Below, in pieces: positions 9,219-18,436 of a stretch of DNA of 64,000 bases. The notes beneath the pieces were generated by a model, which ran no database searches, was not told the DNA's origin, and saw nothing but the letters and a program-made list of their open reading frames with translations. Both the position numbers and the translations under genes were made by a program. Position 1 is the stretch's first letter. Each line of letters opens with the position of its first letter. This DNA is from Daejeonella oryzae DSM 19973. GTDB lineage: Bacteria > Bacteroidota > Bacteroidia > Sphingobacteriales > Sphingobacteriaceae. The DNA is taken from NCBI RefSeq assembly GCF_000422945.1, contig NZ_AUHA01000002.1, positions 434,001 to 498,000 of the forward strand. Reading direction: 5' to 3'.

Positions 9219-10058
9219 TTACTTTATAAGATTATATAATTCATCTAATTTCGGAGATAATACAATTTCTATACGACGGTTACGGCTTCGGATTTCAGGT
9301 GTAGAACCTGCTGCAATAGGCTGATGCTCTCCTTTTCCGGTAGCGGTAATTCTGTTATTCTCCACTTTTTCAACATCTGTTAAATAACGAACAACAGAGG
9401 TTGCTCTTAACACACTTAAATCCCAGTTATCCTTTATCTGACCCAGATTTAAAACGCGTTGATTATCTGTATGGCCCTCAACAGAAATATTAATTTCTGG
9501 CTGAGTTTTTAAAACTGTAGCCAGTTCCTGTAATGCCTGCTTGCCTTTCTCATCAATAATAATACTTCCGGTACCGAATAATAACTTATCCGTTAGTGAA
9601 ACATATACTTTTCCGTCACGAATGTCAACTGACAATCCGCTTTGCTGGAAACCCAGCAAGGCTTTCTGTAATTTATTCTTAAGTGCATTGGTAGCTTCAT
9701 CGCGTTTACGCAAAATATCTTCCACTTCATTTAAACGAGCTTCACGCTTTTTAAGATCATCTGAAAGCTTATTTATTTCAGTAGAACTATTTGAGCGTAA
9801 AGATGCGTAATTGGCATCCAGACCTTGTAATTTTTCCTGTAACTCAGCAATACGGGCGTTGATTCTGGTGGTATCACCCTGAAGTCTTTTAATTTCATCC
9901 TCAAGACTTTCAATTTTAAGCTGAGCAGCTTCCCATCCTAAAGAAAGGGAGTCTCTTTGTGCTAATAAAGCATTGTACTTTTTAGGAGATAAAACGATAC
10001 ATGAACTGAATGAACCGATTAGTACTGTTAGTAAAATTGCAATGTTTAGTTTCTTCAT
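9219..10058 (-). CDS. OmpA-family peptidoglycan-binding lipoprotein
   Basis: This 279-residue protein has a lipoprotein leader ending in IGSFSSC (Cys20). A long coiled coil follows (about residues 30-140, rich in heptads such as LKIESLEDEIKRLQGD), and then an OmpA-like domain (about 155-275) with the peptidoglycan-binding signatures SVEGHTDNQR and RSRNRRIEIVL. It probably tethers the outer membrane to the cell wall. It is the last gene of the minus-strand block that begins with the act operon, 16 bp after the DUF2461 stop, although it may have its own promoter. Confidence 0.92.
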   Translation of the reverse strand: MKKLNIAILLTVLIGSFSSCIVLSPKKYNALLAQRDSLSLGWEAAQLKIESLEDEIKRLQGDTTRINARIAELQEKLQGLDANYASLRSNSSTEINKLSDDLKKREARLNEVEDILRKRDEATNALKNKLQKALLGFQQSGLSVDIRDGKVYVSLTDKLLFGTGSIIIDEKGKQALQELATVLKTQPEINISVEGHTDNQRVLNLGQIKDNWDLSVLRATSVVRYLTDVEKVENNRITATGKGEHQPIAAGSTPEIRSRNRRIEIVLSPKLDELYNLIK

Positions 10059-10074
10059 TATATTTCTTGTTTAG

Positions 10075-10737
10075 TTATGATAATGCATTGCGCAAATAAA
10101 CTATAAAAGGATGCATTATTGCAAAACCCATGATAACTTTTTTCACAGCATCTTTTTGTTGAAGTTCTTTAGCCGTGAGTTTATGACTAACCGTAAAGCT
10201 TTTAAGCTTTAAATAATTAATTTCAGAATGGTCTGCGGAGTAACCCTTTGGAACTGTTTTTAAGGTGTGTTCTGTTTCCAGAGAGCCAAAATAATTTTGG
10301 AATTCTGTATTGTCAATAATCTTTCTGAATTCTCCTGAATTGTAATCAATCTCCTGTCTGATGAGTTTTAGCTGTTCGGGCTCAGGAAGCCAACAGCCAC
10401 CCGCCACAAAACATTCATCCGGATTAATGTGCAGATAATATCCGGGGCCGTTAAAATTTTTACCGTAGGGAGAAATGCCAGCGCCAAAGTTTGTTTTATA
10501 GGGCGTTTTATCTTTACTAAAACGTATATCCCGATAAATCCGCATCACACAGGCTTTTGGATCCAGATCGGCTGGAATCAATTGATCAATCAGCGAAAGT
10601 TCGGTTATAATTTCTCCGGTAAAGTCAAGAACATTATTTCTGGCCTTATCATGCTCCTCTTTATGTGCATGAAACCATTCACGTTCATTATTCTGATTTA
10701 GTTCCTTTAAAAAATTAAACGTGGCTTCGGTAATCAT
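10075..10737 (-). CDS. DUF2461 domain-containing protein
   Basis: This 220-residue soluble protein matches the DUF2461/TIGR02453 family by its motifs NNEREWFHAHKEEHDKAR, RIYRDIRFSKDKTPYKTNFG and YYLHINPDECFVAGG. The biochemical function is unknown. The first 23 bp overlap the end of the DUF983 gene, which suggests coupled translation. It probably rides in the cox transcript rather than acting in respiration. Confidence 0.88.
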   Translation of the reverse strand: MITEATFNFLKELNQNNEREWFHAHKEEHDKARNNVLDFTGEIITELSLIDQLIPADLDPKACVMRIYRDIRFSKDKTPYKTNFGAGISPYGKNFNGPGYYLHINPDECFVAGGCWLPEPEQLKLIRQEIDYNSGEFRKIIDNTEFQNYFGSLETEHTLKTVPKGYSADHSEINYLKLKSFTVSHKLTAKELQQKDAVKKVIMGFAIMHPFIVYLRNALS

Positions 10738-11119
10738 CAGAATCGTAGTAGGAGTTATATTTTACTTTGGGAGTTAAATAATGCAATAATATAACTCGTG
10801 AATATCTGTAATTGAATGGCGAAAAAAGTAGTGTACCTGCCAGAATAACACCAATATAAAGCCAGGGAGTTTCCATCTCACCTGATAAATAATAGGTGAG
10901 CATACCCAAAATAACCATTTGTGCTACATTAAAAGCATAGCTTACATACATGGCCGCATAAAAATAGCCGGGTTCTACCTCAAAGCGCATTCCGCAGTTT
11001 GGACAAAATTCATTGGTCTTTTGTAGTTTAATTCCATACATGGGTCCCGAGAATATTTTGCCGCGATGACATTTTGGACATTTAGCATGAATAACTGCGT
11101 TGATTTTGGATGTGAGCAT
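10715..11119 (-). CDS. DUF983 membrane protein with zinc ribbon
   Basis: This 134-residue protein has an N-terminal treble-cys motif (KCPKCHRGKIF followed by CPNCGMRFE), which probably binds zinc. Two hydrophobic helices follow (about residues 58-80 and 85-103). DUF983 proteins are repeatedly found beside cytochrome c oxidase genes in Bacteroidota and Alphaproteobacteria, as here. A role in oxidase assembly is inferred from that context only. Confidence 0.85.
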   Translation of the reverse strand: MLTSKINAVIHAKCPKCHRGKIFSGPMYGIKLQKTNEFCPNCGMRFEVEPGYFYAAMYVSYAFNVAQMVILGMLTYYLSGEMETPWLYIGVILAGTLLFSPFNYRYSRVILLHYLTPKVKYNSYYDSDDYRSHV

Positions 11120-11198
11120 ATTGAAGAAACGAAGATTAAAGAATAAACAGGATTCACCTCTATTAATTCCAAAGAGGAGAATTTGGCGCCGGGTGGGT

Positions 11199-11474
11199 TT
11201 AATTTAAATTTATCTTTTCGTCCTTTATGTTAATTGCCACATTTTTACGGCGATATTTTTTATACCATAAAAATCCAATGCCGGCAACAGCCAGGTAAGG
11301 TGCAGCCAAAAGATATAAAATACCATCGTTTAAACCTTTTCCCTGCGTGTTGCCATTCTTTACAGAATTTTCTGCATTTAATGTACACATGGAGCATTGA
11401 GCAGAAACATCAACAGCGGTTAAACTCAAAAAAGATATGATGAAAATTACAGATAACTTTTTGATAGTCTTCAT
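11199..11474 (-). CDS. Small exported membrane protein with CSMC motif
   Basis: Starting at ATG 11474 (an upstream start adds only seven residues), this 91-residue protein has a signal peptide ending in VSAQ, then immediately CSMCT, and one transmembrane helix (about residues 53-70), followed by a basic KKYRRKN tail. The topology puts the CxxC pair in the periplasm. It lies inside the cox operon between DUF420 and DUF983 genes. A CxxC at this place could bind copper or heme, or be redox active during CuA assembly, but that is inference. I do not recognise a named family. Confidence 0.72.
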   Translation of the reverse strand: MKTIKKLSVIFIISFLSLTAVDVSAQCSMCTLNAENSVKNGNTQGKGLNDGILYLLAAPYLAVAGIGFLWYKKYRRKNVAINIKDEKINLN

Positions 11475-11565
11475 ATTCCAAATATACGTCAACACATTAA
11501 AAAATTGGACAATTGTATCAGTAAAATTTGAATTTTACATTAAGCAGAACGTAAGACCGATGATA

Positions 11566-12105
11566 TTAGAAAGTATAATAAGGAGAGATCATAACATAAA
11601 CAATAACACCGGTTATGGTTACATATAACCATATTGGAAAACTCCAGCGAACCAGTTTGCGATGCTTTTCAACCTGCATCTGCAAACCTTTCTGAAAGCT
11701 GAAAAGTACCAGAGGTAAAACCGCTGCGGCCAATATGATATGTGTGATTAAAATGAAATAATAGAATACTTTCATTGCCCCTTCTCCGCCATAAGAAGTT
11801 TTTATACCTGTGGCGTGAAATATGATATAAGAAACCAGGAATAAAGAGGATAAAATGAAGGTTAGAATATTGATTTTTTTGTGAGCGTTGATATTTTTCC
11901 TCTTTATAAAATAAAGAGAGATCAGAAGCAATATACTGCAGGTACCGTTAATAATAGCATTTAATTTAGGGAGAAAAAAAACCCAGTTGGGGATAGCCGC
12001 TTTATCGGGAAAAATATTGAGGATATTGCTTTGCAGAATCAGTACAACCGCAAATACAACAATTGATACAGCAACTATTAGTCTGAAAATTAATTTATCA
12101 TTCAT
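11566..12105 (-). CDS. DUF420 (CtaM/YozB-like) membrane protein, oxidase assembly
   Basis: This 179-residue protein has five predicted transmembrane helices and conserved polar positions (NAIINGTCS, AHKKINI, IIFHATG, THIILAAAVLPL, KHRKLVRW) typical of DUF420. In Firmicutes the relative CtaM is needed to mature aa3-type oxidase. Position between sco1 and the small CSMC protein supports a similar assembly role here. Confidence 0.87.
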   Translation of the reverse strand: MNDKLIFRLIVAVSIVVFAVVLILQSNILNIFPDKAAIPNWVFFLPKLNAIINGTCSILLLISLYFIKRKNINAHKKINILTFILSSLFLVSYIIFHATGIKTSYGGEGAMKVFYYFILITHIILAAAVLPLVLFSFQKGLQMQVEKHRKLVRWSFPIWLYVTITGVIVYVMISPYYTF

Positions 12106-12122
12106 CGGTTAAAATATATTCC

Positions 12123-12827
12123 TCAAGGATATTTAACTTTGCGGAGTTCTTCGGTAATCAAAACCTTGATTTCATCACTCAACAAATCTACCTGAGCTTT
12201 ATTTGTTGAATCATAATATCCCCTGATGCGTTTTGAAGGATCCAAAAGAATAAGCATCGGGCTATGTATGAAATTATTTACGCTGGAAGTATCTTTTAAA
12301 GCATCAACTAAAAAGTCTTTCCTAGCTATTTGAAAAATAGTATCCTGATTTCCTGTAAGGAATTTCCACTTTTCTCCAGGCAAATTATAACCGGAAGAAT
12401 ATTTTTTTAATACTTCGGGCGTGTCAAACTCCGGATCTACCGTAATTGACATAAACCGTACTAGTGAATTTCCTGCAAATTGACCGGCAACCCGTGCCAT
12501 TTCTTTATTCATATCCTTACAAAAAGAAGGACATCTTGAGAAGAAAAAATTAACAACTGTTATACTGCTGCTATCACTTTTTAACGAATAGCTCTGTCCC
12601 TCCTGATCAGTTAACTGAAAATTTCGGATAGTATGATAAATTGTATCTGGAATCTGTTTTCCACGTTTTGTATGGAAGGTGGAGGCAACCTGCTTGGGGC
12701 CGAAAACACTCAGCGGATGATATCTGTTTTTACCTTTCTCCTGAAGTAAATAATACAATAATCCTGGTACCGCAAGAAGGATAACCAGGATTATAATTTT
12801 TTTAAAAGGAGAAGTTGACTTGTTCAT
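12123..12827 (-). CDS. sco1: SCO1/SenC copper chaperone for CuA
   Basis: This 234-residue protein has one N-terminal membrane anchor (about residues 9-26) and a periplasmic thioredoxin-like domain. The copper ligands are visible: the CxxxC pair in SRCPSFCKDM and the distal His in FIHSPMLILLDP. SCO proteins deliver copper to the CuA site of oxidase subunit II or reduce its cysteines. The start codon overlaps the stop of the subunit IV gene by one base (TAATG), a sign of translational coupling. Confidence 0.92.
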   Translation of the reverse strand: MNKSTSPFKKIIILVILLAVPGLLYYLLQEKGKNRYHPLSVFGPKQVASTFHTKRGKQIPDTIYHTIRNFQLTDQEGQSYSLKSDSSSITVVNFFFSRCPSFCKDMNKEMARVAGQFAGNSLVRFMSITVDPEFDTPEVLKKYSSGYNLPGEKWKFLTGNQDTIFQIARKDFLVDALKDTSSVNNFIHSPMLILLDPSKRIRGYYDSTNKAQVDLLSDEIKVLITEELRKVKYP

Positions 12828-13174
12828 TAATTCATGTGAACGTTCAGGTAGGAACCTTCTGTCAACATCAGAATTATAAAGTATATAATAAATACTAACG
12901 AGATGGTAATACCGGTTTTTAAAGCTAATTTTTCAAACTTCAGGTGCATAAAATATGCAACAATGTAAAAAGCTTTAACAAGGGTAAGCACAATATAGGC
13001 GAAATTTCCAAGCCCATGACCTATAATACCTTTAGGCAACATGTACAATGCTATAAAGAATTCTACAGCTGTAATTCCCAACAGGTAAAAGAAAACCTGC
13101 CAAATCTTTTTCTTGGTCATGCCTTCATGCTCGCCGGCATGTGCATCTTGATCATGTATATTTTCTACTGACAT
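12827..13174 (-). CDS. Cytochrome c oxidase subunit IV (prokaryotic type)
   Basis: This 115-residue protein has a His-rich N-terminus (HDQDAHAGEHEG) and three transmembrane helices (about residues 25-46, 54-76 and 84-106) with the AYFMHLKFE segment typical of prokaryotic CyoD/CtaF-like subunit IV. The subunit is non-catalytic and stabilises the oxidase. It follows the two subunit III genes and is coupled to sco1. Confidence 0.88.
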   Translation of the reverse strand: MSVENIHDQDAHAGEHEGMTKKKIWQVFFYLLGITAVEFFIALYMLPKGIIGHGLGNFAYIVLTLVKAFYIVAYFMHLKFEKLALKTGITISLVFIIYFIILMLTEGSYLNVHMN

Positions 13175-13192
13175 TATTTTGCTTTATCAGAA

Positions 13193-13882
13193 TTAAACTA
13201 AATAGAAGAATGTAAATACGAATACCCAAACCAAATCTACAAAGTGCCAGTAAAGGCCAACTTTTTCAACCATCAGGTAACTGCCACGCTTATGAAATAC
13301 GTTTGTGACGGTCATAATTAGTATGATAATATTAATTAATACACCTGTAAAAACGTGAAATCCGTGAAAGCCTGTTATTGTGAAGAACAGATTGGAGAAC
13401 TGCAAAGCACCAATGGTTTCAATGCCTTTGTAAGTATCAGGGAAGCTTCCCCACCAATATCCTTCGTGATGTAAGTGCGACCACTCTAAAGCCTGGCAAC
13501 CAAGGAACATTAATCCTCCGATAATGGTACCAACCATCCACCATACAACTTCTTTTTTTGATCTGCGATGTCCTGCTTCTACAGCAAGTACCATCGTTAC
13601 AGAACTCATGATCAAAATAAAAGTCATGATACCCACAAAAACTAAAGGGTAACCTTCATTTGCGATGCCTGGAATAGATTGAAAAACCACGTCAGGATCG
13701 GGCCAGGTCATTTTACTAAATCGCTGAGCTCCATAGTAAATCAGGAAAGCAGAAAAAGTAAAAGCATCGGAAAGCAAGAAAAACCACATCATCAATTTGC
13801 CGTATTCAACAGCAAAAGGAGATTTTCCACCACTCCAGGCGTCGGTTTTTATTTCATCAATTTGTGATACAGTAGAACTCAT
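13193..13882 (-). CDS. coxC: Cytochrome c oxidase subunit III (first copy)
   Basis: This 229-residue protein has the heme-copper oxidase subunit III pattern: LSDAFTFSAFLIYYG, QALEWSHL, FFTITGFHGFHVFTG and YWHFVDLVWVFVFTFFY, with about five to six membrane helices. Subunit III stabilises the catalytic core and the proton pathway. A second, more divergent subunit III gene lies 22 bp upstream in the same operon, which is common in Bacteroidota. Confidence 0.92.
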   Translation of the reverse strand: MSSTVSQIDEIKTDAWSGGKSPFAVEYGKLMMWFFLLSDAFTFSAFLIYYGAQRFSKMTWPDPDVVFQSIPGIANEGYPLVFVGIMTFILIMSSVTMVLAVEAGHRRSKKEVVWWMVGTIIGGLMFLGCQALEWSHLHHEGYWWGSFPDTYKGIETIGALQFSNLFFTITGFHGFHVFTGVLINIIILIMTVTNVFHKRGSYLMVEKVGLYWHFVDLVWVFVFTFFYLV

Positions 13883-13904
13883 TTAAGTGATGGGATTTGG
13901 GTTA

Positions 13905-14483
13905 TTATTGGTTCAAAAGTAAGAAAACATATAGATAAATCCATAGTATATCTATAAAATGCCAAAATATTGAGGAGACCTCTAAACGGAATATATTACG
14001 AACCTGAGGGATATTCTGATAAACTCCTGCAAGTGCGAAAAACAACATAATAATTCCGGCTAAAATATGCACCAGGTGTGCCCCAGAAAATATATAGACA
14101 AATGACTGAGAAGCATTATAGTTAACAAAAAATACCCCCTGTTCGGTTAGGGTTTGCCAGGCAGAAAACTGGAAGTAAGTAAATAAAAAACCTAGTGAAA
14201 TGGTAATTATTAAATATAACTTTTGCTTACTAAACTGAAGTCTTTTACCCGACAGGTATGCCAGATGCATAGTGATGCTGCTTATAATAATAACCGCCGA
14301 ACTGTATTTAAAAGCTTGAGGAAGTATGGTTTTTAAACCTCTTTCTGCACTTCCGGCAGTGTATACAATAAAGCCACTTGTTAACGCCGCAAACATCATA
14401 AAAGATGAGATGATGAACAGCCAGATTAAAAACTTTTTAGCCTTTAAATTTTGTTTGTATTGTTCAGAAGATATCTGCCTCAT
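13905..14483 (-). CDS. Cytochrome c oxidase subunit III-like protein (second copy)
   Basis: I place the start at ATG 14483, four bases after the ctaB stop; a start 24 bp earlier would overlap ctaB. The 192-residue product has about five helices and the subunit III signature residues FSGAHLVHILAG and FWHFIDILWIYLYVFLLL. It is more diverged than the neighbouring subunit III. The two may form a split or heterologous subunit III in the same enzyme. Confidence 0.87.
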   Translation of the reverse strand: MRQISSEQYKQNLKAKKFLIWLFIISSFMMFAALTSGFIVYTAGSAERGLKTILPQAFKYSSAVIIISSITMHLAYLSGKRLQFSKQKLYLIITISLGFLFTYFQFSAWQTLTEQGVFFVNYNASQSFVYIFSGAHLVHILAGIIMLFFALAGVYQNIPQVRNIFRLEVSSIFWHFIDILWIYLYVFLLLNQ

Positions 14484-14487
14484 ATAA

Positions 14488-15357
14488 CTACTTTTTAATA
14501 AAATCAAATAATAATGCCAGTTGCACCACCGGCAAATACAGGAAAGAGCTGTACATCAGCTTTTTTGCGGATAGTACATTTCCCTGCAGATGTAACTGGA
14601 TTGCATACCAGCAAAAAATCAATCCGCAAATTGTTGTGATAGTGGCATAAACATATCCGCCAAATCCGTAAATGGTTGGCATAAATCCAACGCCAATTAA
14701 TAATATAGTAGATAATACCGTTAAAAAACTGCTTGTTCTATCTCTTTTTGTTGTTGGCAATAATCTGAATCCGGCCCGCTTATAATCATCATCCAATACC
14801 CAGGCTATAGCCCAGAAATGCGGGAATTGCCATACAAATTGAATGATAAATAGTATTACGGGTATCCATGAAATCTCCGGACGATCAAAGGCTGCAAAGT
14901 AACCGATAAGCGGTGGAAGAGCTCCCGGAAATGCGCCAATAAAAACAGCTATAGGCGATTTCCTTTTCATTGGAGTATACAAAAACGCATACAGGAATAT
15001 GGAAAATACGGAAAGAACTCCGGTAAGAAAATTCAGCTTAACCAAAATCAGGGTGCCAAAAATGCCCATAAATAAACTGAGCACCAATGCCTGGCCCGTT
15101 GTCATCCGTCCAGCCGGAATGGGACGATCCAGGGTACGAAGCATTAATTTATCCAGATCTTTTTCGATAATCTCGTTAAATCCATTGGCGGCAGAAGTAA
15201 CCAAAAATCCGCCAATTGTTAATATAAACCAATTAACCCAAATGATATCGCCCTGAACTTTACTTCCGATAAGAAAAGAAACAGAGGCAGAAAAAACGAC
15301 AGTTAATGTTAACCGAAGCTTTATTAATTTTTTAAAGTCTGATAGAAAATTCTTCAC
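14488..15357 (-). CDS. ctaB: Protoheme IX farnesyltransferase (heme O synthase)
   Basis: This 289-residue UbiA-type prenyltransferase attaches farnesyl to protoheme IX, the first step towards heme A. Motifs are AANGFNEIIEKDLDKLMLRT (the Mg-diphosphate site, NxxxExxxD) and the second acidic motif DDDYKRAGFRLLP, with about eight to nine helices. It starts with GTG, and that codon overlaps the ctaA stop (GTGA), so translation is probably coupled to heme A synthase. Confidence 0.93.
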   Translation of the reverse strand: MKNFLSDFKKLIKLRLTLTVVFSASVSFLIGSKVQGDIIWVNWFILTIGGFLVTSAANGFNEIIEKDLDKLMLRTLDRPIPAGRMTTGQALVLSLFMGIFGTLILVKLNFLTGVLSVFSIFLYAFLYTPMKRKSPIAVFIGAFPGALPPLIGYFAAFDRPEISWIPVILFIIQFVWQFPHFWAIAWVLDDDYKRAGFRLLPTTKRDRTSSFLTVLSTILLIGVGFMPTIYGFGGYVYATITTICGLIFCWYAIQLHLQGNVLSAKKLMYSSFLYLPVVQLALLFDFIKK

Positions 15358-16421
15358 GCTAATTTCCGTCTATACATTTTATTTCTTCCCAACAATAGCA
15401 TTAAATAGAACTGAGCACCAAACAATAAACTTGCTAAAAAGAGATGCGTAGCCTGACTAACCGGAGGCAGAGCCAGATAGGATAATACGATTCCTGTTAT
15501 AATCTGTAATACAATTAAAAATATAATCAGAGATATAAACTTAAATTGAAGTCCGTTTAACAAATACCGGCTCCTTACCATTACAAAAAGAATTACATTA
15601 ACAATAACTACAGCAATTGCAAGATCTCTGTGAATATTAAAATTGGATCCCACATTTGAAACCCATTCAGAACGCCCCATATTATTCATGCTTTTGGCAA
15701 TCTCATCTATTTGCTCTCTTACAGTAGTTCCTAATGTAATCTGAACCAGTGTTAATAAGATCGCAAAAATAGCGAATCCCCGTAAATAAGGTTCTGATCT
15801 GTTTGTCAAAATATGACGTTCACGCCAAACTTTTGCCTGAAAATAAGTATAGATGCTAATGGCCAGAATTGCTAAAGCCAGTAACATATGAACCGTAACT
15901 ACCCAGGATAGTAAATTTGTAGAAACGACTATAGAACCAAGCCAGCCCTGAAATCCAACTAAAATTAAATTCAGAAGACTTAAAAAAAATATTTTCTTGC
16001 GTGAGCGGATATACGTAACCGAGAAAAACAAGCATCCGATCAATAAAAATCCACAGATTACGCCGATCAGCCTATTGATATATTCGATCCAGGTGTTTAC
16101 TGCATTAAATTCTTCATGTTCAAATATGCTTTGATCTTTACGGATTTTTATAGCCATATCTCCAAAGCCGAAAACATCTAACATCTTGGCAAAACGTTCA
16201 TTCTTGGCAACCCGTTTATCCACATATTTTTGAAGATAATTATCTGGTAACTGAGATGAATTTGTAGGGGGGATAAATTGATCGAAACATTTTGGCCAAT
16301 CGGGGCAGCCCATCCCGGAACCGGAACTTCTAACAATTCCACCGGCAAGAATTAAAACAAAAAGAGTAATAATTGAAATAAAATTAATCTTCAGAAATCT
16401 CTTTTCGCTTGAGGGATACAT
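15354..16421 (-). CDS. ctaA: Heme A synthase (COX15/CtaA)
   Basis: This 355-residue protein with about eight helices oxidises the heme O methyl group to formyl, giving heme A. The recognisable segments are GGIVRSSGSGMGCPDWPKC with its cysteine pair, EYINRLIGVICG containing the conserved Glu and heme-ligand region, HMLLALAIL, NIHRDLAIA and THLFLASLLF. It sits between ctaD and ctaB, separated from ctaD by a 108-bp spacer holding a strong hairpin. Confidence 0.93.
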   Translation of the reverse strand: MYPSSEKRFLKINFISIITLFVLILAGGIVRSSGSGMGCPDWPKCFDQFIPPTNSSQLPDNYLQKYVDKRVAKNERFAKMLDVFGFGDMAIKIRKDQSIFEHEEFNAVNTWIEYINRLIGVICGFLLIGCLFFSVTYIRSRKKIFFLSLLNLILVGFQGWLGSIVVSTNLLSWVVTVHMLLALAILAISIYTYFQAKVWRERHILTNRSEPYLRGFAIFAILLTLVQITLGTTVREQIDEIAKSMNNMGRSEWVSNVGSNFNIHRDLAIAVVIVNVILFVMVRSRYLLNGLQFKFISLIIFLIVLQIITGIVLSYLALPPVSQATHLFLASLLFGAQFYLMLLLGRNKMYRRKLA

Positions 16422-16440
16422 TTAGCTTTTATAGTATAAA

Positions 16441-16483
16441 ATTGGGGTATCTGCAAGTAAGTACTTATGGCAGATACCCCAAT
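16441..16483 (-). promoter_or_regulatory. Intra-operon hairpin between ctaD and ctaA
   Basis: Fourteen-base arms pair perfectly (16441-16454 with 16470-16483, arm ATTGGGGTATCTGC), and the 15-base loop contains the small palindrome TAAGTACTTA. On the transcript it is followed by only a short U-rich stretch (TTTTATA). It could be a leaky terminator or an mRNA 3'-end stabiliser that lowers ctaA and downstream expression relative to the structural subunits. Confidence 0.6.
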
Positions 16484-16529
16484 AGATGCATATTTAAATG
16501 CGTGTATTGCTGAATCGAAATGGTAATAT

Positions 16530-18428
16530 TTAAACCTCTTCGGTAGCCTTTTGCGGTACCGGATTATTTTTGATCCATTCTTCCTGAATTCTTTCCGCTT
16601 CCGGATTACCTTCAAAATCATGAGGCAAATTAGAACTCATCGTTTCTGAAAACGGCGTTACCTGCGAAATAAAATCTTCATGATGACCAGGTTTGCTGTA
16701 ATCATATGGCCAACGGTAAACTGTTGGAATTTCTCCTGGCCAGTTACCATGGATACGCTCTACCGGAGTAGTCCACTCTATTGTATTGGACTGCCAAGGA
16801 TTCTGGGAAGATTTCTTACCGTAAAATATAGAGTAAAAGAAATTCCATAAAAATGCTACCTGCGCCAGTGCAGAAAGAATAGCAGCCCATGTAATAAATG
16901 TGTTAACTGTTAACCATTCTTTCATAAACTCAAATTCTGTAAAGGCATAGTAACGACGCGGAACGCCATCCAGACCCATAAAGTGCATCGGGAAAAATAC
17001 CAGGTAGGCCCCAATAAATGTTAACCAGAAATGCAGGTATCCTAATTTCTCGTCCATTAAACGGCCAAACATTTTTGGAAACCAATGGTACACACCGCAT
17101 AACATTCCGAAAATAGCCGCTGAACCCATTACCAGGTGAAAGTGAGCTACTACAAAATACGTATCGTGGAGGTTAATATCCAGAGCTGCATTTCCTAAAA
17201 ATATACCGGTTAATCCACCAGAGATAAAGAAGGAAACCAAACCAATTGCGAATAACATTGCAGGAGTAAAACGAATATTACCTCTCCATAAAGTAGCAAG
17301 ATAGTTGAACGTTTTTACTGCAGATGGAACGGCAATAATAAGAGTTGTGATCATAAATACTCCGCCCAGAAATGGATTCATTCCCGTTACGAACATATGG
17401 TGACCCCATACTATAAATGAAAGTACTGTAATACCAATTAATGAATAAACCATTGCATGGTAACCAAAGATCGGCTTGCGTGAGTTAGTTGCAATAACTT
17501 CAGAAGTTATACCCAAAGCAGGCATAATTACAATATATACTTCCGGGTGACCAAGGAACCAGAAAAGGTGCTCCCAGAGGATTGGACTTCCACCTTGATT
17601 TGGTAAAACCTGTCCGGCAATTACGATATCGGAAAGGTAAAAGCTAGTACCAAAACTTCTGTCGAATATTAATAAAACAACCGCAGAAACTAACACCGGG
17701 AATGATAATACACCAATAATCGCTGTTAAGAAGAATGCCCAGATTGTTAAAGGCATTTTCCACATATCCATACCTTTAGTACGCATATTTAATACGGTGC
17801 TGATATAGTTTAATGCTCCGATTAAAGAAGAAGCTATAAAGAAGGTCATACTTACCAGCCATAAAGTCATCCCTATTCCAGATCCGGAAATTGCTTTAGG
17901 CAATGCAGAAAGCGGAGGATAAACTGTCCAGCCTGCACTTGCAGGACCGGTCGCTGTAAAGAATGAAGCCATCATGATCACACAGGCTGTGAAAAAGAAC
18001 CAGTATGAAAGCATGTTTAAAAATGGCGAAGCCATATCTCTTGCACCTAATTGCAATGGGATTAATAAGTTACTAAAGGTTCCGCTTAAACCGGCAGTTA
18101 ATACAAAAAACACCATCATGGTACCATGTATTGTTACCAGAGCCAGATAAAAATCGGGTTTTATTCTACCACCTTCTGCCCAGCCACCTAAAAATGTTTC
18201 CAAAAGAGGAAATGTTTTATCCGGCCATCCCAGCTGCAAGCGGAAGAGTACAGATATTACCATTGCAATAACTGCCATGATGATACCAGTGATCAAAAAT
18301 TGCTTTGCAATCATTTTATGATCCTGGCTGAAAATGTACTTGGTTATAAAGTTCTCTTTATGATGTCCGTCATGACCGTGATCATGGTGGTGTAGTACGG
18401 CTGTGTCGTGTATTGCTGTGCTTGCCAT
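16530..18428 (-). CDS. ctaD: Cytochrome c oxidase subunit I (aa3-type)
   Basis: This 632-residue catalytic subunit has twelve or more membrane helices. It carries the CuB/heme a3 site (LGHPEVYIVIMP with the His-Tyr pair and the D-channel Glu, which suggests an A1-type oxidase) and the heme ligand stretch HDTYFVVAHFHLVMG. The N-terminus is His-rich (HHHDHGHDGHHKEN), possibly metal-interacting. It reduces oxygen to water and pumps protons, receiving electrons via CuA of the subunit II encoded 8 bp upstream. Confidence 0.96.
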   Translation of the reverse strand: MASTAIHDTAVLHHHDHGHDGHHKENFITKYIFSQDHKMIAKQFLITGIIMAVIAMVISVLFRLQLGWPDKTFPLLETFLGGWAEGGRIKPDFYLALVTIHGTMMVFFVLTAGLSGTFSNLLIPLQLGARDMASPFLNMLSYWFFFTACVIMMASFFTATGPASAGWTVYPPLSALPKAISGSGIGMTLWLVSMTFFIASSLIGALNYISTVLNMRTKGMDMWKMPLTIWAFFLTAIIGVLSFPVLVSAVVLLIFDRSFGTSFYLSDIVIAGQVLPNQGGSPILWEHLFWFLGHPEVYIVIMPALGITSEVIATNSRKPIFGYHAMVYSLIGITVLSFIVWGHHMFVTGMNPFLGGVFMITTLIIAVPSAVKTFNYLATLWRGNIRFTPAMLFAIGLVSFFISGGLTGIFLGNAALDINLHDTYFVVAHFHLVMGSAAIFGMLCGVYHWFPKMFGRLMDEKLGYLHFWLTFIGAYLVFFPMHFMGLDGVPRRYYAFTEFEFMKEWLTVNTFITWAAILSALAQVAFLWNFFYSIFYGKKSSQNPWQSNTIEWTTPVERIHGNWPGEIPTVYRWPYDYSKPGHHEDFISQVTPFSETMSSNLPHDFEGNPEAERIQEEWIKNNPVPQKATEEV

Positions 18429-18436
18429 AATCTCTC

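Noticed and set aside
16391-16621. Minus-strand frame across the ctaD end and hairpin
   Set aside because: It overlaps the ctaD C-terminus in another frame and crosses the hairpin; no family resemblance.
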